Shown here: piece after piece, positions 49,701-61,600 of the stretch
Position numbering within the stretch: position 1 is the first letter of the stretch
Layout of the letters: the number at the start of each line of letters is the position of its first letter
Origin: Puffinus mauretanicus
Lineage: Eukaryota; Chordata; Aves; Procellariiformes; Procellariidae
NCBI GenBank assembly: GCA_023333565.1
Contig: JAJKFH010002198.1
Coordinates: 558,001-622,000, forward strand
Direction: 5' to 3'
DNA length: 64,000 nucleotides
The notes under the pieces: generated by a model
Seen by the model: the letters and a program-made list of their open reading frames with translations, nothing else
Told to the model about the DNA's origin: nothing
Database searches by the model: none
Program-made: the position numbers and the translations under genes

Positions 49701-51543
49701 TTCCCAGTATGACAACTGATCAATAAAAGAGCAGGCAAAATATCACGTTCTCAACAGACACTATTGGATTAGGAGACCCAATAAAGTTCAAAAGGCTAAG
49801 CAAACTTTTGTAAAAACTCTAGAAAGAAATCAAATGACAGAAGAACAGAAGTCAATGGGGGGTGGGGAGGGAATACCGAGACCCAGGCCAGGGTAGTTTG
49901 TGTCACTGTGCGCTGCCGTTAATTCGAGGCAACTTAAGTGCAAAGGAGAGCTGGGGGATGCAGATGGCACATAAGAATTTGGCCACGAGAATGGTGCTTT
50001 CCGAGCCGGTCGGAAGCTGTGCAGGGATACACACTTTCTGGTCCAAGATGTGCTCAGGTGCAAGAGAGACTGCCGCCTCCCTGCTCCTTGGCAGAGGACG
50101 GCAGCTGGAAATACTTAGGAGTTATGATGTGTGTTAGTAATCACATCATTTTTCTCTCTGCAGAACAGCTGGAGTTTCTCAGGTAAACAGGCTGAAACAA
50201 TAGAAAGCTCTTTCCATACAGAGGAGCAAAAACCCCCAAACAAATTTATATCCTCCCGTGCAGTTTATTTTATGCTGTTTTCCTAAAATCATTTTTGCAC
50301 CTCGCAGATGAAATTTATTTAACAGACTAAAGGTGCAGGTGTATAATATTGTGATCTTATTACCTGCACACTTGGGAACTCAAGTGCTATCAAAAGTTTG
50401 CCACACAACCCTGTTCATTCTTCCTTTGTTTCCAAACATGCAAGGACGTATGCAAACCGAGCTCCTCATGTCATTGCTGCTGTCAGTACAATGGACGGCT
50501 GATAAAATGGTCATTTACAAAAATCAACTTTTTTAATGCAACTTATGCAATGTTCTTAACACCTTACAAGTTGCTTTCTTCCCATTGCAAGTCTGAGGTA
50601 AAAATGGTGCTTTAGTGATTTCTTGAGTTGATTTTGTAAATGCACAACCTCCTCAAAGAGAGCTCCTCTCCAACACCTTTGCCCATTTAAAAATGCTTTT
50701 TTAAGCATTTAAGCATTAAATGGTTTTTGTTGAAAATCACATCTGTGGCTTCACTGAAGTTATTATTCCGAGGGCAGCAGAAGTTCAAATACAAATTTGA
50801 AAACACAGCTTAGTGGCTTATCTCAGCGCTGACATTAGCACCAGGCATACTGAACTTAGGAGAGGTGCTACGTTTCAATCTGCACGAGCAGGGTTTGCTC
50901 TTTGGTGTAAGCAGCATTTGCCGCTTGGGGTTTTTGAGAACGTGGTTTTAGGCTTCCACGCTGATTAAGTATCTAAATTTCCAACTTCGGCCAATTTATT
51001 TTTCAAAGTTCAAAGTGGCATTAACATAGAAAGCCATCATTTCCTTTTTAACGATGAAGTGATTTTATTTGGAAAATATGTGGATTTTATGCAACTGGGA
51101 GAAAAGTGTTCAATGAAATCTTGCGTTTGGCCCCTAATGCTCCAGCGCTCTATTACAAGTTAAGCAGAGCTGGTCTCCCTGAAGTCAATGGAAAGGTCCA
51201 TGTAACTGAAGCTACATACTTGCTTAACTGAGTGCAAAACCAGATCACCACTTTTTGGTTTTTGCTTATATGCAGTTTTGTAAAATTCAGAAAAGCTGCT
51301 CCCACCTCGGCATAGGCATTTTTTAAAGCATTTTTAAATGAGTTGATCATAAGCTTTAACCTGACATTGCAAAAGCAACAATTTTAAAAATTAGTAGGAA
51401 GAAATTCATCCTGGCTGACATCAGTGGTTTCTTTTAATTGATATTTAAATTCCTCCAGATGAGGAAACATGCTGGAACTTGTCTTACTGCTTAAAATGCA
51501 GTAAGCCAAAAGATAGAAAGCATTGGACAGTAGGAAAAAATCT
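46706..51543. other. Intergenic DNA, no gene recognised
   Basis: Downstream of CEP170. Base composition is more balanced than in the introns. ORFs up to 113 codons on the minus strand (47020-47361) show no recognisable domain, and no splice-compatible partners were seen. A small inverted repeat with 8-bp arms lies at 50691-50710. Confidence 0.6.
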
Positions 51544-51700
51544 ATAGAATCATAGAATCGTCTAGGTTAGAAAAGACCTTTAAGATCATTGAGTCCAACC
51601 GTTAACCTAGCACTGCCAAGTCCACCACTAAACCATGTCGCTAAGCACCACATCTACACGTCTGTTAAATACTTCCAGGGATGGTGACTCCACCACTTCG
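51544..51700 (-). mobile_element. CR1 LINE 3'-end fragment
   Basis: Starts with 'atagaatcatagaatcg', followed by 'tctaggttagaaaagacctt', 'taagatcattgagtccaacc' and 'ccagggatggtgactccacc'. These are hallmark avian CR1 3' UTR pieces in reverse orientation. About 157 bp, 5'-truncated, non-coding. Related to the copy at 15971-16103. Confidence 0.93.
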
Positions 51701-54700
51701 GTATGACTAAAAAGCATAGCTGAAGGAAATTTCTAATTAAGGATTTTCTCCAGGGAGACACAGTGAAAAGCTTGAAGCTAAATGAGCTTTGGAGAATCCC
51801 CGCAGATCAATGAACCGGTCTTGCCACTTTCTGGAGCCTCCCAGACAGCAGCACTGAGGGCTGGCTCGGATAATTTTACAAACATCAGTATCGCTTGTAG
51901 GCTTGCACTGCAGTACCAAAGCCAAAGAAATAGTTACAAGATTTTACCTTCCAGTGGTGCTTTCCTTCTGAAATCTTTCAAGCACTTCACAAACATTTAT
52001 TCTGTTAAGAAATTTCTGTGAGGAAATAGCTTCATCCTGGTCTTACAGATGGGAAAACAGACTAAGAAAAATCTTATTGTATTTGCTGTCTAGAAAGTGC
52101 TGAGGCAAGGCTTTGCCACGAGTGAAATCCCAGTAATTGACAACGTACAGCCTGATGGTAGTAATAACGCGCCATTTGATCTGACGGTGCCCATTTTTCA
52201 ACGTCAAAGTTATTCCTGACTCCCGAGTGGATGTGACAGAGCCCATGACCTGTGTCTTTCCAGCCAGATCAATTTTGCTTACTTCTCCCTCTCTTTCCCC
52301 TGTCTGGGTTTCTAACGGTGCTCCTTGCTGGCGTATTTGGAGCTGCTGAGATGGAGATATCTCTCCCAGCGAGCCGCGTTAGCTAGCTGGTCTTGGCAGC
52401 CTCCCCAGTGGTCGGTTGGAACAGGAGGCTAACTTGGCGTCTTGGGATAGTTTCTTCTGTTTGTTAAACGTGGAGTTCTCACAGGCGTAATCCTCAGTGC
52501 TGTGCATGTCTCAAAATTTTCACAGATCTCCTGAAAATTTATTTTTCAGGTTTATCCCTATTTCTGTCCATTAGACAACACTGAAAGCAGTGACGTGTAT
52601 CAGTTTTATTTGAATTAATATGGTCTGCCTATGCTTGAAGTGCTCTAATTCTCCATGCAAATTATCTTGATTTATGTGCATGTATTTAAAAGTGTCCATT
52701 TTTTTAATCTTAAAATTTAATGGACTAACTGAGATCATACCAGTAGAAGTTTTAACCACTGATACTCGGGGCTTTAGATTTGCTGCCAGCAAAATACTAC
52801 TAACTAGTTTTGCAGCACTGCGGAAGCACTGATGTAGCCACTTATTTTAGTTCTCTAATGTAAGGGTTCCATTTCTAAATGTATGCAGAAGCCAGAGTGA
52901 AAGGCATCTAAGCAATTGGATTTTGTTCAATTGTCCAAAAATTATCAGCAACATATGAAAGATGATATTTTGTACCCCCACAAAGTTAGTCACAAAGCAG
53001 TTTCCCTGTAGGACTGTACGCAGCTGTAGACCCCAGGTGTTTCTGGAGGGTGCTGTAGAAACCCTCCGGTCTAGAGCCTCAGTTACTGATTGCATGTGTA
53101 TTGTTCATGTACGTTAAGTGTCCACAGGATCATGATACCAAAAAAATAGTAGTGGTATTTAGAGTATATAGAGTTCAGAAAAGATCCAAAGCCATTCACC
53201 TGCCTGTCAACTTTTCAGGAAAAAAGAAAAATACGGTGATGTACCTTGTTGAGCACATGTTTACATCTGGAAGAAAAAAAAAATCTGAAGCTTCTAAAAT
53301 TTTCTAGTTAAGCTGCCATTTTACCAAGAATTCAAGTGTTAAAGTTGTTATCTTGAGAAATGCCACATGGCCCATTAAATCTGCCTTCCTTTGAGAAATG
53401 ATCAAGTTTCCTAATTTCTTTTGTCATGGCTATCACTGAATTACACAAATTAATGACAAACCAGAAAGGCTTGCAGGTCAAGCTTTCATTTTACTCAGGG
53501 GTCCGGAAGGACAGAGCTAAGTGGATAATCCCACGTTCTGTACGAGTTTTTTTGGCATCGCTATCGAAGGAGAAACCAGGGGCAGGAGAGACAGTGACCA
53601 TTTTAAGAGAGTCAGGTTCTGCCTGGCCCCTCCTGGCTCTGGCTGTGCCTGCACTCTGGGTCTCCTGTAAGGCAATTTCACCAAGGAATATACTAGATTT
53701 GTCTCACTGATTTTCTCTCTGACAGAAACCAGTGCGCTGAAGTCCAAGGAGTGGATAATAAGGACAAAGCGGTGCTGCTATTCGTAGCAGTGGAGCTTCT
53801 AAGGAAAGAAATTGTGACCTGGCACTCCTGCTGAACCAAGCTACAACAAATAATGCACGGTCTCACGGGAATCAAAGGTTTTCAAAGTGCGTTACCATCA
53901 GGACTAGAAATTCCTCAAGCAAGTAAAATGAGAGACAAAAAAAGAAACTTCCCAGAAAATATTTTTTAAAAGGATTTAAGTTTCCCACATAGAACTGAGG
54001 AAAATAAATCTTTGATTGGACAAACTTCTATCAAATTTTCAGGTAAACCTGCAAAACCAGCTACAACTTTCCCAGTCTGGATTTCAATAACTAATAGGTC
54101 ACGCTGCAAAGAAATTCCAAATGTTGGAGATTTCTGTGGAAGTTGATTGCCTGGGTGGAAAATCAGGCTCTCCGGCAGAGGCTCTCTCCTCACCCAGGAG
54201 GACTCGGGTAAGAGGGCACGCTGCGCTTTTCTAACTAACTCATTAATTTTCTAACTCGGGAACTGCAAGGACTGCAGGCGCTAGCGGCTGGCAGAGCAAT
54301 ATCTGCAGTTCAGCAGACCTCGGTCATGGGGGCGGTGGCGGCAGCCCGAGCAGCTGTGGGCTGTGTCGCTCGTGGGAGGGGGACAACCCTTCCAGCCCTT
54401 CCAGCAGACACAGAAGAAGAGGGAAATGCCAGGAAGGGCTCTGGAAAGCGAGACTTCCTCTATGTCTAATTAACAGGATAAAAAGTGATGACTGATCTTG
54501 TTCATTACATTTTGGAGACTTTTGAAAGCTTGAGTAAATGCTTACATCTGTTTCCTAGAATGAGTGAAACTTTTGGTGATGCAAAAACGAGGGCAGATGT
54601 TCAGTTAAACGATAGGTCTGTGAAACTGGTTCTTACACGGGGTTGCTTGCAGCAACTAAAGAAAATTCCTCAGGGGCTTTATGACATCCCTTGAACTGGT

Positions 54701-57700
54701 TCAAAAAACATGAAAGAGGGGAGGAAAGGGCCATTGCTACACTGAGATCCCAGAACCATTGTTGCTAAATCTGGAGTGTTAAAAAATAAAAGACATTTGA
54801 CAAGTGAATAGGATCCACAGAATCAAGAAAAGCATGGAACTGGCACAAACACGGGGGTTTTTTGCCCAGATGTACAAATAATGCTGAAAAATGGAGAAGC
54901 CAAGATGCTATTGCTTGGGGTCAAACTGGGAAGTCAAGATACTAAAAATCAGAGAGCTGGACCCTGAACTTTGGGCAAGAAGTCTTATTAACTCAGCTGG
55001 TAGAGTGCTAACAAGAAGTCAGGTTTTAATTATGGGAAGTAATTGGAGAAAAATTAATGGAAAGGTATCCTGAATATTCCTGGCATGGAAATTCCCCTTT
55101 ATATGTGTTACAGGCAAAAATAATTTTATTCCCCAAATTTAAAATTCTTCTGCATTTCAAAGTCTCACAAATGTTTGTTTTTTTTAAAAGTGAAGTTCTC
55201 ATGCCAGAGCTATAATTTGAATCATTCTGGCTAAACTTACACATTTACTAGCTTATCATTTCTATGTTTATTTTTGACTTACTGGGAACTTGACTAACTA
55301 GAATATTTTTATCCCCTCCATGTCAGCCCATGACCTACACATGCATAACGAAGAGAATAACTTTGGCCATTACTTACTTCTTTGTAAGTACTTTTTATTT
55401 GCCTGCTGACAGATATTCAGAAGAAAAATTAGTCATGTGTGAATGAACAGTTTTCAACTTTTATCACGCAGAAAGACGCATGTACAAGCTGTTACAAACG
55501 CAGGTCAGAGATTGCCTGATCAAGTTGGTGCCTTTACATACATGCCCCAGCACTCTGAGGGATTAAAGCCTCCATTGTAGCTCTATAGAGTATCCTCCTC
55601 ATTCTCCAGCTGAGTTTATGAAGACAAACAACGACATACAGGAAGAGTTTTGAAGAGCCATTGCCACTGAAGCAGCGCAGTGAAAGCCAACGGGACCACC
55701 TCAACAGCGATGTGTTTCCAGAAGTGCTTGCATGATTGGTGGCTGCTCGTCACGTCCTCACGTGTTTGGCTGCCCTTGGCCTGGCCAGCAAGATTGAACA
55801 CAGCGGACATAAGCAGCCTCTTTTTTTTCCACCAGAAAATTGGATTACAGGGATTTATTACTGTCAAGTCCTGGTGAGCAAGGGAGAAAGAGTGATATTT
55901 TATTTTTCGGTTTCTCTTCCCTTCCTCTCTGGGCTCCTTGTTCTGATTTTTTTCCCTATTTTTAACAAAGGAAGTTCTGCTTGGTGAAAAAAAGATCCTA
56001 ATGTGCTTTGCAGAGAATTCAAGTCAAAGCTGATAATCTGGCTGTCAAATCCCTAGTACTAACATTATAATTGAGCAAATAAAAAAGTTTTCCATGGCCT
56101 ACACAAATCTGGATTAGACTGATTCCTCTGGTCCTTATCCATCATAGCATTATTCAAAAAATTACTGCTCATGCCCAGTTAACCATGACATTCCAGCCCT
56201 GAATATCCCTGCGTTCAAAGGAATGTCACCATCTCAAGAGCTGTTTGAAGACCACTTTGTGGGCCTTTCAGTACCCTCACAAACATCCCATGCTCCACAC
56301 TCTTTTTGTCAAAACACCGTAACAGTTTCGGATGACCTCGTTGCAAAGAAGTGAGCACACACTGGCTGTACAACGCAACACATAAAGGCAGTAAAGAAGG
56401 ACAGCCATGCGCTTGGTGAGTGGAGTGGAGCACCGCGAGCTGTTTCAGATGTGGACGCACACAGTTTCTCTGCGGAGGAGATACTTTAAAGAGGCCGTGT
56501 TCATCAGGAAGGCGTATCAAGCAGCTGCTCTCCAGGGAGGAAGCACAGCAAGCGCGAGGGTGAGTGCGCAGTAAGGCGCCGCATTGCACGGTACCTCAGC
56601 AAAACTTCCTCTCCCTGTTACACCGAAGCTAAAGGAGTTTGACCAGATTTTCACTGACAGCTGTATCTGTATCTTAACATATTATATTTTTATCTAGGTC
56701 TACAATAATTAAAAATTCTTGCATTTGTAATGGGAGGAACTTATGACTAAAAGCAAAACCTGTCTTAAAAGACTCATGAGAACTTTCCTTGGCTGATTTT
56801 CTTTGTGCTGTTTTAAACCGTAGCTTAGCATAACACAGATTAGTCATTTATTTTCCTTTTATTATCAAGCAGCTTTCTGAAGAGCAAAACAGGATCACAT
56901 ATTTCCATTTGGGTTTTTAAAGAGCTCTTTTTAAACGCAGAATCCAAGATAAATCAATTCTTATCCACAGGGTAGAGATGGATGTAACTTAATTCTGCAG
57001 TCCTCAAATTCTGGATGTGTCTGCCAACTGCATGGTGGTCCCTGAAGCCTTTCTGTGGAGTCAGAAAAGTGGCTCCTCTTGTCAAGAATATTTAACATTT
57101 TCAGATTGTTTAACAAGCCAAGAATTCCTGTATCCTGTACAATGAATCCTGTAAGTTCACTGCATCTCAAATCCGAGTCAAATATTGACAGCTGAGAGTG
57201 CGTTTGCCAGGCTGGCCTCTACACTTATAAATGAAATTGAAGGAATTCTTTTTTTTTTTTGCTCCTTGACTAAATATACAAGATGACAGTGGCATCTCAA
57301 GAAGCTGAACAACCCACTGGTTTTGATTTCATTCGTATAGAAACAGAACTGAAGCTGTGAAGGAGTCTCTCCTAGCGAGGCAGGCAGCCTCTGGGACATG
57401 CCACTTTTCCCCTGGGGAAGGTCAGGAAAGGCTGTTTGAGCAAGGACAGGGCCAGGTCCATTGAACACCCCCTCCTGCATCTGCTATCACTCGACATGAC
57501 CAAAAAAATCTGCATTTTCACGGTTTTGTTATGAGTCTGAGATCAATCATGAGCATCCATGACTTTGTCATCTGGTGCGTTGAAGCAAATCTTCATATGG
57601 GGTTGATGACAACAGTAATGGAAATGGGATGTCGGGACAGAAAAAAACCATAGGCAAACTAGGAGCCTCTCTTATTTGACACATTTCACCTGTTTGCAGG

Positions 57701-58172
57701 TTGTTTCTGTATCTGACACGTTTGCCAGCAGCTCAGGCTCTGTGTTTTCTTGCAATTTACCATCCTTATTTCTAGCTGCCTCTCTGGTTGCTGGCAGGTC
57801 CTTTAGGCAGTCACTTCTAAGAAAGCCCACACTGGAGCTCCTCAGGGTAACTGCTTCTCCCACAAGTTCAAACCATTTCCTCTGTCAGTGCATCCATTAC
57901 ACAGGTACAGTCACAGAGACTCCATCCCGTTGACACCACACAAGAAGAAAAAGCAATATTTCAGCTTGATATTTTTGTGCCTGTACTTATTCCCTAATTC
58001 TCTATAATGTTTTCCAGGGGAACATCAAAAAGAATACATGTCAGCAGTGTAATTAAATGCTCATGTTGACAAGCTAACCCTTTGCTGCAAAATGCCATTT
58101 GGTACTTATCTTGGTTTCCAGATTTGTCATGCTCTCAGCAACACGTATTATTATTTACATCAAAAGGTGTAT
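51701..58172. other. Intergenic DNA with a CpG-richer patch and a tRNA-like relic
   Basis: No supported gene. A GC- and CpG-richer stretch lies around 54270-54400 ('gggggcggtggcggcagccc'), and a degenerate tRNA-like segment lies at about 54982-55055. A 124-codon minus-strand open frame at 56215-56589 is the longest here but matches no family I know. A T-rich run lies at 57248-57260. Confidence 0.55.
54982..55055 (+). repeat. Degenerate tRNA-derived sequence (tRNA pseudogene or SINE relic)
   Basis: 'ttaactcagctggtagagtg' closely resembles the D-arm and box A region of a tRNA (consensus tagctcagytggtagagc). About 20 bases later 'aggttttaattatg' resembles a decayed box B (ggttcgaatcc). The acceptor stem does not pair convincingly, so this is not a functional tRNA. 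It could derive from a tRNA-Ile-type SINE or a single tRNA pseudogene. Confidence 0.35.
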
Positions 58173-58695
58173 CACAGAATCATAGAATCATAGAATAGTT
58201 TGGGTTGGAAGGGACATTTAAAGGTCATCTAGTCCAACCCCCCAGCCATGGGCAGGGACACCTTCAACTAGATCAGGTTGCTCAGAGCCCAGTCCAACCT
58301 GACCTTGAATGTTTCCAGGGATGGGGCATCTACCACCTCTCTGGGCAACCTGTTCCAGAGTTTCACCACCCTCATTGCAAAAGTTTCTTCCTTATATCTA
58401 GTCTAAATCTGCCCTCTTTTAGTTTAAAACCATTACCCCTCGACCTGTTACAATGGGCCCTGCTAAAAAGTTTGTCCCCATCTTTCTTATAAGCCCCCTT
58501 TAAGTACTGGAAGGCCGCAATAAGGTCTCCCCAAAGCCTTCTCTTCTCCAGGCTCAACAACCCCAACTCTCTCAGCCTTTCTTCATCGGAGAGGTGTTCC
58601 ATCCCCCTGATCATTTTTGTGGCCCTCCTCTGGACCCGCTCCAAGAGATCCATGTCTTTCCTGTGCTGAGGACTCCAGAGCTGGACGCAGTAATC
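58173..58695 (-). mobile_element. CR1 LINE, 3' UTR plus C-terminal end of ORF2
   Basis: The left edge carries three copies of the tail repeat ('cacagaatcatagaatcata'), then 'gtttgggttggaagggacat', 'catctagtccaaccccccag' and 'ccatgggcagggacaccttc'. In minus orientation, 58653 to 58372 stays open and reads [20 protein letters not shown], then [14 protein letters not shown] and [20 protein letters not shown], the typical C-terminal tail of CR1 ORF2 before its stop. The element is 5'-truncated (about 520 bp), lacks the reverse transcriptase and endonuclease domains, and cannot move by itself. It is the best preserved CR1 copy in the window. Confidence 0.95.
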
Positions 58696-61600
58696 AATGA
58701 CCTATAACTGAGATTTCAAAAATTGTGGAGAGGAAAAGGGTAGGCTACCACATTTGACTATTTCCAGGAGTGTGAGTTACCTGAGCAGTGATGAACAATA
58801 GCTATTAGATGAGAAATGACCAAACAGAATTAATTTAAATTAGCTTGAGATAGCTTTAATAAACTGCTATAAATAAGCAATTTGTGCTATGTAATCTCAG
58901 CAGTGGAACGCATGAAGAGCTTGTGCATTAAGCACTTAAATAGTGACATTATTATTGCTACAGCCAGATGCTTACGGGGGCTGAACAACAACAGCTCTTC
59001 TTGATTTCAGTGCAGCTGTGGAGAGCCAGCTCCTGTAAACAACCTGCTAGTAAGGACTAAAACAAGCCTGGCTCACTCAGGGAAGACTAGCTGTAGCAAA
59101 GGCCAGGCTTTGCCTTGGCCAGGAAGAAAGCTGGCCATCACCAGCCAGGTCACATAACAAAACTCCCGGCACTACATGTTGCCCTGCTTTTGTGCATTTC
59201 AGAGAGGTGGAGGAGGGGGGAATTTGAATTTGAAGGTCTTGAAAGAAGTCTGCTGCAGGCAGGCAGGCAGGGTACTTACTGTCCATGAAATGAAAAGGTG
59301 AAAAATGTAAAATAAACAATGTCTCCAACCTTGAGACTGAAAGAACCACCAGCTTTTACTGCTGTCTTTCTTGCTCTGCCTCCACCATTTTCTTTTTAGA
59401 CCCAATTGAACCTTAAGCCCTGGTAATTCTTACATGTTTCAACACACCTAGAATGGTCCTAGATATGTTGTGGCTTGTTCAGCAGGACTGCCCAGTCCTG
59501 ACGGTCTGAGAATAGGGGATGTCATTTTATATGAGAAGATGACAGTATTGGGTCAGTCTCCTAGTCTGGCTTTCCTTCGCCTAGAAGGGGCTCCTTTGCT
59601 GTCAGAGAAATGAAACCAAGACAGTTACATCTATCTCCTATTTGATACTAAACATTATAATCTTGATATCGGTGGCCTTTAATTCCTGCTATTCACATTT
59701 ACACTTCAGAACAATGTGACACAAGTAAGTTCACTATCTAATTTTGGGGGTGGTGCTCTCATTACCTACAGGGTACTTTATTCTTTGTCTCATCTATCTC
59801 ATGACGCTTTACTGAGCTGAGAGAAAAGAATCTGACAAAGTGGTTTGTAAAAAAGCTACAGGGTTTTTTTTGGTAATCACTCCTTCGACATTTTCCATCA
59901 TAGAACAGAAGGATTAAATCTGCCTTTATAACTTCTACATTTCCCATGCACATTTGAGAAAGTACAGACAGAGAGGATAACATGATAGTTGATCATTAAG
60001 GAATTAAGCTTGAGGCCATGAGAAATAGCCCTTAGGATTTCAGCATTAGTCATGGAGTACAGTTAATGATACCAAATTAAAGTTCAAACTACCACATGGC
60101 TTTTCTCAAATGACATTAAAACCACCTCCTGATTCGCAGTGCAATATGCAATAGCTCCTGCTAAATTTCAGCTCTCCTGTCTCAACTGCACAACCAAATA
60201 TAGCAATTCAGACGAAGATAATTAATGGTGAGGCTGTGTAAATGGTTGACATAAAAAATAACTGGTGTCTGTGGCTGCAAACTTTGGCTGTGGTATTCCT
60301 TTGGGCATGCGAAGTAAAGTGACAAAAACATTAGTTTGCTTTGCTTTGTGTTCAGTCCTGCTTCCCACATACACTGTGAATTTCTGCCAGTTTCTTCAGA
60401 TTGGTGCAAATAAGAACCAATCTCTTGAGGAATGGGGAACTTCTTCCGTCTTTCATCCTGTTTCTTTTTTATGTTAAGTATAGCCATTTGCCTTAACTTT
60501 ATGAAATTTTTTCATTAATAGGAGGAATTTGTAGTGAAACACTTCAAACAACTAGACAACATTTTGCAAGCAACTTCTTGCAAGCAACTCCCTGCAGCTT
60601 TGCCAATGAACTTTGATGATGATTTGTAATGTGAGCTAGGATTGCAAACCATATATACATATATATTTCTGGTGCTAAGGAAGGAACCAGGACTTCTGCT
60701 AGCTGTGAAAAGAAATTGAAGATATCAAACTCGTTTCACATGTGACTGGCATCTGGAGATGAAATGCTTTCACCACACTTCTGAGTTAGTGATTTAAAGC
60801 TTTAGATTTTTATTTTACAGACATTTGGAATATGGCGTATGTGGTTAAGAGAAAACACGTGAAATCCTGTCTAAAATAATGATTTCAGATATGATATGAG
60901 ATTTTTCAGATCCAAAGAACGTGCAATTTTTCAGCTTCCTTTCTTCATTATTTTTTCCCTTTTAACTGCTGCTCATCTCTGGAGAATATGCTGAAACACA
61001 AAGCTGAAGTACAAAGTGATTAGAAAGATTTGTATTATATTGATTTACCTTCTAGTACTTAAACCAAGGGTTCACACTACCCCATTTCAGCTGTTTACCC
61101 TTCACTGACACTCACTCCGTTGCAAGGAATATGGGTAATTAGAACTGCTGAAAATCAGGTCGATTACTCTAGACTGAGTGCCTGCACTACACTCTATCAA
61201 CTCAAAATGTTATCCATCTCAGCCCACATTCATTCTGAGCTTTTTCTAAACATTTGTAAGGTTATCCTGGCTATTTGCCACGTACAGACCTTGAGACAAC
61301 AGCCTCTTGCTTCTCGATCATTCCCAGCCCAGCAAGAGGGGAAGCCTTAGAAAACAAGAGCAGATGCTCAGGTTTTCTGTTCTCTATGCCACCTACTACT
61401 GCTGTGCAGCAGCTATTTCTTCTAGAAACTTTTCTGTCTCAACTCCACACAAGTAACTCTTCTGCTCACCTTCTATACATCACCAGATGGCAAACTAAGG
61501 TGCTATTGTCTTGGCAAAGAATAAACAGATCAGGCCAGATTCTTTAATACATGGAATTATTGATGGAAGTGTTTCTACGCTTACTTTCTTTGCAACGCAA

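Noticed and set aside
58372..58653. Minus-strand ORF as an independent gene
   Set aside because: It is the C-terminal tail of a truncated CR1 ORF2, annotated as a mobile element instead.
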